The notes under the pieces are model-generated. The model searched no databases, was not told the DNA's origin, and was given only the letters and a program-made list of their open reading frames with translations. A program made the translations under genes and the position numbers. Positions 27,879 to 36,825 of a stretch of DNA of 39,655 nt are shown one piece after another; the first letter of the stretch is position 1, and every line of letters starts with the position of its first letter. The DNA is from Nocardioidaceae bacterium (GTDB lineage Bacteria > Actinomycetota > Actinomycetes > Propionibacteriales > Nocardioidaceae), in NCBI GenBank assembly GCA_025927595.1, contig JAICLD010000003.1, positions 1 to 39,655 on the forward strand, read 5' to 3'.

Positions 27879-30800
27879 GTCGCGGCCCCCGAGCCGCCCG
27901 CCGCACCCGCCAGCAGCGCCGACAGGTCGACCACGAGCCCCGGCGGCGGCGACCACGAGAACACGCCGCACGTCATCGTGTCGACCACCGGCGTGTCCGG
28001 ACCGCACATGCCGCGCAGGAACAGGTAGAGCACCCCGCCGAGGTGGACGGCGGGGTCGTAGCCCGCGTGCCGCCAGCGCAGGTAGCGGTGCAGCGCCACG
28101 GAGTACAGCAGCGCCTGGAGCGGGTAGTGCGCCTCCCTCATGGCCGCGGCCATCGCGGCCGGTCGGTAGTCGTCCGAGGTCAGCTCGTCCCCGCCGAGCC
28201 AGTTGGTCTTGTAGTCGACGACGACGTAGCGGGGGCCGCCGTCCTCACGCAGCCGCAGGACCGTGTCGATGCTGCCGTTGAGGAAGCCGCGCAGCCGTCT
28301 GTCGGCCAGCAGGGGGACCGCGAGGTCGTCGGCGTAGCGGCGCAGCGGGTCGTCGGTCGGCAGGTGCCGGCGCAGCACCTCGGCCACGTCCCCCACATGG
28401 GCACCTCCCACGGGCCGGTCGCCGCCGGCCAGCGGCAGCTCGAAGCCGAGCTCGTCGAGCCGGTCGCCGCGCGCCACGTCGACCAGCCGGCGACCGCCGG
28501 CCAGCGGCCCGAGCGGGGTCAGCAGGGCCGGCAGCAGCGCGTCGGCGAGCTCCTCCGGACCGAGCCCGGCGACCGCGGCGGCACCGGCCCGGTCGGCCTC
28601 GCGTGCCAGCTCCGCGCGCAGGTCCTGGCCGGCGAAGTCGGTGTGCTCGAGGACCGCGTGCACCAGCGTCCCGACGTCGGCACCGCGGGGGACGCCCACC
28701 ATCGGGGACGGCAGCGCCATGCCGGTCACGGTCCCGCCGTCAGGGGTCCCGGCGGGCGCCACCTCGACCTCGTCGACCGTCCCGGGCTCCTCGACCTCGC
28801 TGGTGACGCCCGCCGGGGCCGCCTCGTGCAGGCCCGCCGTCAGCCCGGAGTACGACGTCCGGGTCCACGTCGAGTCCAGCACCCGGTCGAAGGCGCGCAC
28901 GCCGAGGTCGGGGACCGCCTCGACCGGGGGCGTCCAGCGCCGGGTCTCCGGCACCGACGTCTCCACCACGATCCGGTCGCCGGAGCGGGCGGCGAGCTCC
29001 TCCAGCCGCGCGCGAGCCTTGTCGTCGGACCAGACCCGGACCGGGTCCTCCAGGACACCGTCCGGTGACCGGGTGCCGAAGAGCAGCCGGTGCAGCGGCC
29101 CGCCGACCGTGTTCGACGTCGGCGCCCAGTGCGTGACGACCTGGGCGGAGGCGCGGGTCAGCGCGACGTAGGCCAGCCGCAGCGCCTCGCCCGCGTCCTC
29201 CTGCGCGTGGCGCTCCCGGCGGGCGGCGTACCCCTCCCCCGACGGACCGCCGACGTCGAGGACCCGGGTGCCGGCGTCGTCGTGCAGCAGCAGCGGGTCC
29301 GGTGTGCGCGGCACGAACCGGTCCCAGAGGAAGGGCGCGTAGACGACCGGGAACTCCAGCCCCTTGCTGCGGTGGACGGTGACGACCTGGACCGCGGCCG
29401 CGTCGGACTCCAGGCGGCGGCTCCGCTCCTCGGACTGGTCGGCGGCCGCCTCGGTGACCCGGCGCTGGAGCCACTCGACCATCGAGGCCACGCCGAACCG
29501 GCCCACGGCGGCCGCGGCGTGCAGGACCTGCCCGACGTGCCGCAGGTCGGTGAGCAGCCGCTCGCCGTGCTCGCCGGCCAGCACCCGCGGGACCATCGCA
29601 CCGGCGGCGGCCTCCAGCAGCGCGGCGACCCCGCGCCCGGACAGCAGCTCGGCCCAGCCGTGCAGGGTGGCGGTGAGGTCGTCGAGGGAGGCGTCGGCGT
29701 CCGCGGCGGCCAGCCGGTCCGGGGTCCAGCCGACGAAGCTGGTGAGGGCGGCCGCCCGGACGAGGCCGGTGCGCTGGGGCTGGGCGAGCGCGCTCAGCAG
29801 CGTCACCCAGTCCTGGGCGGCCTCGGAGCCGAAGACGCTCGAGGTGCCGGTCAGCACGACCGGCACGCCGGCCGCCGCGAGGGCGTCCCGGACGGAGACG
29901 GCGTCGCGGTTCGCCTGCACCAGCACCGCCACGTCACCGGGGCGCAGCGGGCGTGCGCGGGCGCCGTCCCGCAGCGTGGCCCCCGACGCGAGCAGGGACA
30001 CGACGTCGCCCGCCACGTCGCGGGCCACCCAGGACCGCACGGCGTCCACGCGCAGCAGCGCGTCCTCGCCCGGGGTGACCAGGTCGCGCTCGACGACACG
30101 GACCCGGAGCGGCGCGCCGGCCGGGGCGCCCTCCAGCCGCGGGCCGGAGCGCGCCGCGGCCACGGGGTGCACCCGGATCCGCTCGTGGCCCAGGGCCACC
30201 CCGCCCATCACCTGCTCCAACGCCTCCACCAGCGGCGCGTCGCTGCGCCAGTTGGTGCCCAGCGTGCGGGTCCGGCCGGCCGAGCCGGTGGCAGCCAGGT
30301 AGGTGACCACGTCGGCACCGCGGAAGGCGTAGATCGCCTGCTTGGGGTCCCCGATGAGCACCAGGGTGCGGTGCCCGTGGAAGGCGCGCTCGAGGATCTC
30401 CCACTGCACCGGGTCGGTGTCCTGGAACTCGTCGACCATCACGACCGCGTAGCGCCTGCGGACCCGGGCGCGCGCGTCCGCACCGGTCTCCGGGTCGGCC
30501 AGGGCGTCCCGCAGGTGCACGAGCAGGTCGTCGTAGTCCATCAGCCGGCGCCGGCGCTTGCGCTCGTCCACCTCCTCGCGGACCCGCTCGGCCAGCCGGC
30601 GCCGCAGGTCGGCCTCGGAGTCCGGCGCCGCCCCACGCGGCGCGAGCACCGCCTGGCGGTCGGACACCGCCTGGAGCCCGATCCGGGCGGCCACGTCGGG
30701 TGCGAACGGCGGCGTGGGGCTCGCAGGTCCGCCGTAGGCCCGCACGTACAGGTCGCCGACGACCTCGGCCGTCACGTCGGCGACGGACTCGGTGAAGGTG

Positions 30801-31234
30801 AGCTCGGGGTCGACGTCGGCGGCCACGCCGAGTCCGGTCAGCATCTGCTGGCAGAAGCCGTGGGTGGTGGCGATCGTCGCGGCGTCGAAGTCGGCCAGTG
30901 CCTGCCGCAGCCGCTGCCGGCGCAGGGCCACCGCCTCGTCCGGTCCGGCCGCCAGCAGCGCGGTCACCGGCTCCTCGCCGGCCCGGGCCGCCGCGGGGTC
31001 CGCCAGCGCCGCAGCGGTCGCGACGAACCGCTCCCGGACCCGCTCCCGCAGCTCCACGGTCGCCGCCCGGCCGAAGGTCACCAGCATCAGCTCGTCGACG
31101 CGCGCGTGGCCCTCGGCGACGTAGCGCACGGCCAGCGTCGCGATCGTGTGCGTCTTGCCGGTGCCCGCGCTCGCCTCGAGCACCGTGGTGCCCTCGGGCA
31201 GCGGGCCGCGGGGATCGAAGACCGGGGCGTCCAT
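27875..31234 (-). CDS. recB: exodeoxyribonuclease V subunit beta (RecB)
   Basis: VLEASAGTGKTHTIATLAVRY, VMVDEFQDTDPVQWEILE, LIGDPKQAIYAFRGAD, VTVHRSKGLEFPVVY; nuclease motif YVVVDYKTNWLG...YPLQALLYSVALHRYL. Confidence 0.95.
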   Translation of the reverse strand: MDAPVFDPRGPLPEGTTVLEASAGTGKTHTIATLAVRYVAEGHARVDELMLVTFGRAATVELRERVRERFVATAAALADPAAARAGEEPVTALLAAGPDEAVALRRQRLRQALADFDAATIATTHGFCQQMLTGLGVAADVDPELTFTESVADVTAEVVGDLYVRAYGGPASPTPPFAPDVAARIGLQAVSDRQAVLAPRGAAPDSEADLRRRLAERVREEVDERKRRRRLMDYDDLLVHLRDALADPETGADARARVRRRYAVVMVDEFQDTDPVQWEILERAFHGHRTLVLIGDPKQAIYAFRGADVVTYLAATGSAGRTRTLGTNWRSDAPLVEALEQVMGGVALGHERIRVHPVAAARSGPRLEGAPAGAPLRVRVVERDLVTPGEDALLRVDAVRSWVARDVAGDVVSLLASGATLRDGARARPLRPGDVAVLVQANRDAVSVRDALAAAGVPVVLTGTSSVFGSEAAQDWVTLLSALAQPQRTGLVRAAALTSFVGWTPDRLAAADADASLDDLTATLHGWAELLSGRGVAALLEAAAGAMVPRVLAGEHGERLLTDLRHVGQVLHAAAAVGRFGVASMVEWLQRRVTEAAADQSEERSRRLESDAAAVQVVTVHRSKGLEFPVVYAPFLWDRFVPRTPDPLLLHDDAGTRVLDVGGPSGEGYAARRERHAQEDAGEALRLAYVALTRASAQVVTHWAPTSNTVGGPLHRLLFGTRSPDGVLEDPVRVWSDDKARARLEELAARSGDRIVVETSVPETRRWTPPVEAVPDLGVRAFDRVLDSTWTRTSYSGLTAGLHEAAPAGVTSEVEEPGTVDEVEVAPAGTPDGGTVTGMALPSPMVGVPRGADVGTLVHAVLEHTDFAGQDLRAELAREADRAGAAAVAGLGPEELADALLPALLTPLGPLAGGRRLVDVARGDRLDELGFELPLAGGDRPVGGAHVGDVAEVLRRHLPTDDPLRRYADDLAVPLLADRRLRGFLNGSIDTVLRLREDGGPRYVVVDYKTNWLGGDELTSDDYRPAAMAAAMREAHYPLQALLYSVALHRYLRWRHAGYDPAVHLGGVLYLFLRGMCGPDTPVVDTMTCGVFSWSPPPGLVVDLSALLAGAAGGSGAAT

Positions 31235-34200
31235 CAGTGCATCGCCTCGTGCTCGAGCAGCGGCCCGAAGACCTGACGGGCGAGCTGGCCGAACCGGTGC
31301 GGCTCGTCGTCGTACGGCTCTGCGGGCCGCGGACCGCCCAGGCCCAGGAGGTGCCGCAGCGGCACCTCCCCCCAGACCCGGACATGGGCGGGGTCGTCGA
31401 ACTCGCCGAAGGCGCCGCCGTCGCGCCGGGACGTGCGCCACTGCTGCGCCGCCCGGGCCTCCGCGGCCCGGGGCGGACCTCCCCGGCGCCGCACCTCGGC
31501 GTAGGCGCACGAGCTCCTCGGCGCCAGCGGCAACGGCTCGCGCAGCCCGGCGGCACGCAGCCGGACCAGGGTCTCGAGCAGCTCCAGGGCGACCTCCGGC
31601 GCCGGCCCGGCCAGCGCGGACATCGCCGGCCCGTCGGGACCACGCCCCACGGTGGCCGCACACCAGGACGGGCCGGGGCGCCCCGACGCCAGGGCCAGCA
31701 GCTGGACCCACGCGCGGACCCGGTGCTTGGCGGCGAGCCGGGAGTACTCCACCCGCACGACCCGGTCGCCTCGGACGCCCGGCACCGTCCCGGACACCCG
31801 CGGTCCGCCGGGGAGGTCGACCGTCACGTCGACCGCCGCCGAGGGGCCGGCGCGCAGGCCGCTGGTGCGGCCGACCAGGACCTCGACCTCGTCGGCGACC
31901 GGGTCGAGCACCGCGGCGCCCAGCGCCCCGGGCGGCAGGTCGCCGCGCAGCCGCTCGGCGCGGACCGCCTCGGCCCTGCCCACCCCGGTGAGACCGCTGC
32001 GCAGCAGCCGGTCGCCGACCCCCCAGCGCTCCAGCGGCCCCAGCTCCACCGCGATCGCGTCGGGCTGCTCCTCCAGCTCGCGCAGGAGCGTGAGGTCGAG
32101 CCGCTGGCGCAGGAACCCGCGCACCGGCGCCTCCAGGAACTCCACGAGCTCCGGCAGCGTGACGAGGTCCGCGGGCGCCGGCTCGGCGAGGGGGCCGCCG
32201 AGGAACGGCGGCCGTGGACGCCGGGGGGCGAGCATCGACCGGGCGCCGGCGTACGACGCGCGGTCGAAGCTGAACGGTCCCGGCAGCCCCAGGGCGCCCG
32301 CGGAGAACGCGCGCGGGTCGAACGGCTGGAGCGGGTGCCGCACCACGACCCGGGAGCGGTCCTCCTGCCGCGGGAGCATCCGGTGCACCACGTCGAGCAG
32401 CTCGCCGAGCGGCACCGCCGGCGGCCGGACCGCGCCGGTGCGCTCGTCCGCGCCGCTGTAGAGGAGCACCAGGCTCTCCTCGGCCGCCAGCATGGCGTCC
32501 AGGAACAGCTGCCGGTCCTCCGAGCGCGGGTCCCGCTCGCCGACCAGCGGGGTGCGTCCCACGACGTCGTCCCCGTCGAGCCGGGTGCTGCGAGGGAACA
32601 CCCCGTCGTCGAGGCCGAGCAGCACGACGACCCGGTGCGGCACCGACCGCATCGGGACCATCGTGCAGATCGTCAGGTGCCCGGTCCGGAAGCCGGCGCG
32701 CGTCGGCCGGCCGCGCAGCCGGTCCGCGAGCAGCGCCCGCACGTCGCCGAGGCGGAGCGGGACGCGGTCCGCGCGCGGCCCGGCGGCGGTGAGCGCGTCG
32801 CTCAGCTGCCGTCGCGCCTCGACCAGCTGCCACTCCTCGCGCGGCGCGACGTCGGTGAGGTCGCGGACGGCCGTCACGAGCACGTCGACCCAGGCGGCGA
32901 GCGGCTGGTCCCCGGAGAGGGCCGCGACCGTGGCCGCCAGCCGGTCGAGGAGCTCGGCGAGCCGTCCTGCCAGGTCGACGTCGCCGCTGTCCACGTCGTC
33001 CAGCGGCAGGGCGGGACCCAGCGTGCGCAGACCCTCCTCGTCCATCGCGGCGCCCACCAGCACCCGGTCGAGCCCGGCGCGCCAGGTGTTCTGCGCCACG
33101 CCGTCGAGCCGGTAGGGCACCCGGGCCTCCCGGTCCAGCCCCCAGCGCACGCCGCTGCGGCGGACCCAGTCCCCGACCAGCTCCAGGGCGTCGTCGTCGA
33201 GACCGAACCGGCGGCGCACCGGCGGCATCGCGGCCAGGTCGAGGACCTCCGACGCGGTCAGCCGGGCGTCGGCGAGCTCGAGGAGCCGGGCGACGACGGT
33301 CAGCACCGGGTTCGTCTGCCGCAGCGACCGGTCCGCGAGCCGCATCCGCAGCCGGTGCCCCGGGTGCGGCACGTCCGTCCCAGGGCGCTCGAGAGGCTCG
33401 CCCAGGTCCTCGAAGGCGGCGTGGATCAGCGGCGCGTAGGCCTCGATGTCGGGGCACATCACCACGACGTCGCGCAGCTCCAGCGACGGGTCGTCGGCGA
33501 GCAGGCCGAGCACCACCTCACGCAGCACCTCGACCTGACGCTGCCGGCCGTGGCAGGCGTGCACCTGGAGGGAGCGGTCGCGGGGGTCGAGCTCGACGGG
33601 GCCGGGGTCGCGGTCCTCGCGCACGTCGCGCTGCAGCGCCGCGAGCAGCGTCCGGCCGGTGCCGGTGAGCGCCGGCAGGTGCTCGTCGAGGGTGGCCGGG
33701 TCCGTGGTACCGGTCGCCACCAGCCTGACCTGCAGCTCGCGCGCGTCCCGGCCGCAGGAGCGCAGCAGCGGGTGCCGCGGCGACCCGGCGGTCGGGTCCT
33801 CCCGCCGCGGCACCGAGCGCTCCGGCCCCTCCAGCGCGGCCTCGGGACGTCGGTCGACGGTAGTCGCGGCGAGGGCGCCGACGCGCCGCCAGAGCACGTC
33901 GGAGGGGTGCGGCAGCCACAGGTGCACGTCGCGGTGTGCCGCCAGCGCCCGGACGACCGCCAGCTGCTCGGTGGTGAGACGGGTCGGGCCGAACAGCGAG
34001 ACCCGGGCCGGCAGGTCGAGCACCTCCGGCTCCCGCACGAGGCGCTCGCAGGCGGGCGTGAGCCGCTCGGCGGGGCTCGGCGTGCCCAGGGCCGCCCGGA
34101 CCCGGCGCCACAGCTGCGCCTGCCACGACAGGTCGCCGGCGAGCGTGCCTCCCGCGCCGTCGGCGTCACGGCCCGCCGCCCACTCCCGCAGCATGGCCGG

Positions 34201-34659
34201 CCGCTGGGCGGCGTACGAGGCGAAGAGCGCGGCGAGCTTCTGGGCGACCGCGACCCGGCGGCTCGGCTCGGGTCGTCCGCCGAGCACGCCGAGGTGCCGG
34301 GAGAGCGTCGTGCACCACGGCTCGCCGCGGCATGCGTCGGTGACCTCGAGCAGCGCCCAGGTCAGCCGACGCTCGGACCACGGGTCGTCACGGGGGTCGA
34401 CGCCGGTGCCCGCGACGAGGGCCTCGGTGACGAGGCGGGCGGGGCTCGGGAAGAGCAGGTTCGCGCAGATGCCGTCACTGCCGAGGTGGCCGGTGCCCAG
34501 CCGAGCCGACAGCGTCTGGGTGACCCACCGCTCGACCCCCTTGGAGGGCACCGCGACGATCTCCGGCGTGAACGGGTCATCGGGGACGTCGGCGAGCAGC
34601 CGTCCCAGCCCCTGCACGAGCGCGTCCGCGCGCTCGGACCGGTGCAGCTGCAGCGTCAC
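31234..34659 (-). CDS. recC: exodeoxyribonuclease V subunit gamma (RecC)
   Basis: 1141 aa; VAVPSKGVERWVTQTLSARLG...GICANLLFPSP; HACHGRQRQVEVLREVVLGLL; VVLLGLDDGVFPR; stop overlaps recB start. Confidence 0.95.
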   Translation of the reverse strand: MTLQLHRSERADALVQGLGRLLADVPDDPFTPEIVAVPSKGVERWVTQTLSARLGTGHLGSDGICANLLFPSPARLVTEALVAGTGVDPRDDPWSERRLTWALLEVTDACRGEPWCTTLSRHLGVLGGRPEPSRRVAVAQKLAALFASYAAQRPAMLREWAAGRDADGAGGTLAGDLSWQAQLWRRVRAALGTPSPAERLTPACERLVREPEVLDLPARVSLFGPTRLTTEQLAVVRALAAHRDVHLWLPHPSDVLWRRVGALAATTVDRRPEAALEGPERSVPRREDPTAGSPRHPLLRSCGRDARELQVRLVATGTTDPATLDEHLPALTGTGRTLLAALQRDVREDRDPGPVELDPRDRSLQVHACHGRQRQVEVLREVVLGLLADDPSLELRDVVVMCPDIEAYAPLIHAAFEDLGEPLERPGTDVPHPGHRLRMRLADRSLRQTNPVLTVVARLLELADARLTASEVLDLAAMPPVRRRFGLDDDALELVGDWVRRSGVRWGLDREARVPYRLDGVAQNTWRAGLDRVLVGAAMDEEGLRTLGPALPLDDVDSGDVDLAGRLAELLDRLAATVAALSGDQPLAAWVDVLVTAVRDLTDVAPREEWQLVEARRQLSDALTAAGPRADRVPLRLGDVRALLADRLRGRPTRAGFRTGHLTICTMVPMRSVPHRVVVLLGLDDGVFPRSTRLDGDDVVGRTPLVGERDPRSEDRQLFLDAMLAAEESLVLLYSGADERTGAVRPPAVPLGELLDVVHRMLPRQEDRSRVVVRHPLQPFDPRAFSAGALGLPGPFSFDRASYAGARSMLAPRRPRPPFLGGPLAEPAPADLVTLPELVEFLEAPVRGFLRQRLDLTLLRELEEQPDAIAVELGPLERWGVGDRLLRSGLTGVGRAEAVRAERLRGDLPPGALGAAVLDPVADEVEVLVGRTSGLRAGPSAAVDVTVDLPGGPRVSGTVPGVRGDRVVRVEYSRLAAKHRVRAWVQLLALASGRPGPSWCAATVGRGPDGPAMSALAGPAPEVALELLETLVRLRAAGLREPLPLAPRSSCAYAEVRRRGGPPRAAEARAAQQWRTSRRDGGAFGEFDDPAHVRVWGEVPLRHLLGLGGPRPAEPYDDEPHRFGQLARQVFGPLLEHEAMH

Positions 34660-34766
34660 GCTTCCCTCCCGTGTCGGCCGGACGCCGCGACCCTATCCGC
34701 GACGACCGACAGGAACGGTGGGCCCGGTCGAGCGCGACCGGACCGGACGGGCGCGCCGGCCGCGGC

Positions 34767-35105
34767 TCAGGAGGGCAGCCGGTTGGCGACCGTGAGCAGC
34801 ACGGCGGAGTCCTCGAGCGCGGTGAGGTCGTGACGCTGCGGCGGGATGACCAGGTAGTCGCCCTCGCCGCCCTCCCAGCTCGTCTCCCCGGCGCGCAGGC
34901 GGACCCTTCCGGCCAGCACCAGCAGCGTGGCCTCGTCCGGGCTCTCGTGCTCGTCGAGGGCACGGCCCTCCGCCAGCGCGATCAGCGTCTGGCGCAACGG
35001 GTGCTCGTGGCCGCCGTGGACCGTCGCGGCGCTGCGGCCACTCGAGGCGTCGCGGGCCACCGCCAGGTGCTCCTGCACGAGCGAGGTCAGGGAGAGTCCC
35101 TCCAT
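34767..35105 (-). CDS. cupin-domain protein
   Basis: LRQTLIALAEGRALDEHESPDEATLLVLAGRVRLRAGETSWEGGEGDYLVIPPQRHDLTALEDSAVLLTV. Confidence 0.85.
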   Translation of the reverse strand: MEGLSLTSLVQEHLAVARDASSGRSAATVHGGHEHPLRQTLIALAEGRALDEHESPDEATLLVLAGRVRLRAGETSWEGGEGDYLVIPPQRHDLTALEDSAVLLTVANRLPS

Positions 35106-35160
35106 GGGTGCTGTTCCTCTCGTCCACGACGGGCGCCGGCGGCGCCGTACCGGGCCGACC

Positions 35161-35613
35161 CTACGCGGGCTCCCGGCTCCCCCGGCCGGCCGCCCGTTCC
35201 TCCTGCGGCCGCAGCAGCCCGTCGTAGCGCCGTCGCCACGCGGGGTCCGCGGCCAGAGCCTCCTCGTGGGCCTGCACGAGCGCCGAGAGCCGCGTGAGTC
35301 GCACCCGGCCCTGCCGGGACAGGTGCACGCTCACGCGACGGCCGTCGCGGTCGGACTGGCGTCGGTAGACGGCGCCGGTGTCGGTGAGCGCGTCCACCAC
35401 GCGGGTGAGGGTGGGCTGGGCGATCAGCAGGGAGGCCGCGAGCTCCCCCATCAGGTGCCCCTCGCCGTCGCCGAGGGTGCGCAGCACCCGCCACTGGTCG
35501 AGCGTGCAGCCGTCCTCGGCGAGCGCCCGGGACAGCCCCGCGGCGGCGTGCCGCTGCGCGACGGTCAGGCGTTCCACGAGCGAGGGCCCGATCTCCTCGT
35601 CCCGACCCACCAC
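35161..35613 (-). CDS. MarR-family transcriptional regulator
   Basis: LDQWRVLRTLGDGEGHLMGELAASLLIAQPTLTRVVDALTDTGAVYRRQSDRDGRRVSVHLSRQGR wHTH and wing. Confidence 0.92.
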   Translation of the reverse strand: MVGRDEEIGPSLVERLTVAQRHAAAGLSRALAEDGCTLDQWRVLRTLGDGEGHLMGELAASLLIAQPTLTRVVDALTDTGAVYRRQSDRDGRRVSVHLSRQGRVRLTRLSALVQAHEEALAADPAWRRRYDGLLRPQEERAAGRGSREPA

Positions 35614-35657
35614 TCATCTCCCTCGAACGCCGGTGAGCCGGGAGCATACTCGGCGGC

Positions 35658-36743
35658 GTGAGGATCGAGGCGGTGCTGACCGACCCGCTCGAGGCGCAGC
35701 TGGCGTCCCCCCGTCCCGGTGGCCGGGGGCTCCGGGTGGGGCTGGCGGTGCCGCAGTCCGGTCCCCTCGGGATGATCGGCCCCTCCGCCGTCGACGCGGC
35801 GCTGCTCGCCGCGCACGAGGTCAACGTCGCCGGCGGCGTCCGAGGCGCGTACGTCGACCTGGTGCTCGTCGATGCCGGACGCGATCCCGCCACCGTGGCC
35901 GAGCAGGTGCGCCGGCTCTGCCTCGCGGGCGCGCTCGACGCCCTCGTCGGCTTCCACACCAGCGACGTGCACCGGGCGCTCGAGGCGACGGTGGGCGGCC
36001 GGACGCCGTACGTCTTCACCCCGCCGCACGAAGGCGGCCGACGACGCCCGGGCGTGCTCTGCCTCGGTGCCGACCCGACCCGGCAGCTGCGCGCGGCGGT
36101 CGGCTGGCTGGGCGCCGAGCACGGCCTGCGACGGTGGGCGCTGGTCGGCAACGACTACATCTGGCCGCGCAGCGTGCACCGCAGCGCCCGGCCGCTCGTG
36201 CGCGACGCCGGCGCCGAGGTGGTGCTGGAGCGGCTCGTCCCCCTCGGGGGCGTCGCGTCGCGCACCGACCGGCTCGTCGACGACCTGCGCGCCAGCCGGG
36301 CGGACGCGCTGCTGCTGAGCCTCGTCGGACGCGACCTGGTGACGTTCCACCGGGCGCTGCACGGCTCGGGGCTGGACCGTCTGCTGGTCCGGCTGTCCGG
36401 GGCGCTGGAGGAGAACGGGCTGCTCGCCGGGGACGGGGACCGCACCGGCACGCTGTACGCCTCGATGCCGTCCTTCGCCTCGATGACCGACGACCGGCAC
36501 CTGGGCCTCGTCGAGCGGCACGCGGCGCTGTTGGGGCCACGGGCGCCGGTGCTCGACACCTACGCCGAGGGCGTCTACGACGGGCTGAGGCTGGTCGCAC
36601 GGCTCGCCACCGAGGGCGCCTTGCGGCCGGACCGGCTGGTGGCCGCTGCCGCCGGCTCCCCCGACGTCGCCCACGCGCGCCGGGTGCACCTGGCCAGGGC
36701 CGACGGCCTCGCGCTGACCGTCGTGCCGGACATCGCGTCCTAG
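35658..36743 (+). CDS. AmiC-like / urea-short-chain-amide periplasmic-binding-fold protein without signal peptide
   Basis: LRVGLAVPQSGPLGMIGPSAVDAALLAAHEVNVAGGVRG, WALVGNDYIWPRSVHRSARPLVRDAGAEVVLERLVPLG; GTG start with CATACT 7 nt upstream; no hydrophobic leader. Confidence 0.85.
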   Translation: MRIEAVLTDPLEAQLASPRPGGRGLRVGLAVPQSGPLGMIGPSAVDAALLAAHEVNVAGGVRGAYVDLVLVDAGRDPATVAEQVRRLCLAGALDALVGFHTSDVHRALEATVGGRTPYVFTPPHEGGRRRPGVLCLGADPTRQLRAAVGWLGAEHGLRRWALVGNDYIWPRSVHRSARPLVRDAGAEVVLERLVPLGGVASRTDRLVDDLRASRADALLLSLVGRDLVTFHRALHGSGLDRLLVRLSGALEENGLLAGDGDRTGTLYASMPSFASMTDDRHLGLVERHAALLGPRAPVLDTYAEGVYDGLRLVARLATEGALRPDRLVAAAAGSPDVAHARRVHLARADGLALTVVPDIAS

Positions 36744-36756
36744 CACCGCGCGGCAG

Positions 36757-36774
36757 TACTTCCATGTGGAAGTA
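36757..36774. promoter_or_regulatory. 18-bp palindrome TACTTCCA-TG-TGGAAGTA, probable operator
   Basis: Perfect 8-bp arms, 52 bp upstream of the permease start codon. Confidence 0.65.
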
Positions 36775-36825
36775 GTTGGCCCTACGCTTCCCCTCGTTCC
36801 GCCACAGCAAGGGATCGAGGACCGC

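Noticed and set aside
31235-33457. Upstream extension of the recB frame to 1860 aa
   Set aside because: The extension lies within recC in another frame and has no domain content; RecB starts at 31234 (MDAPVFDPRGPLPEGTTVLEASAGTGKTHT).
30898-34833. 1311-aa plus-strand ORF opposite recB/recC
   Set aside because: Antisense to RecC/RecB, with no recognisable domain; artefact of third-position GC bias.
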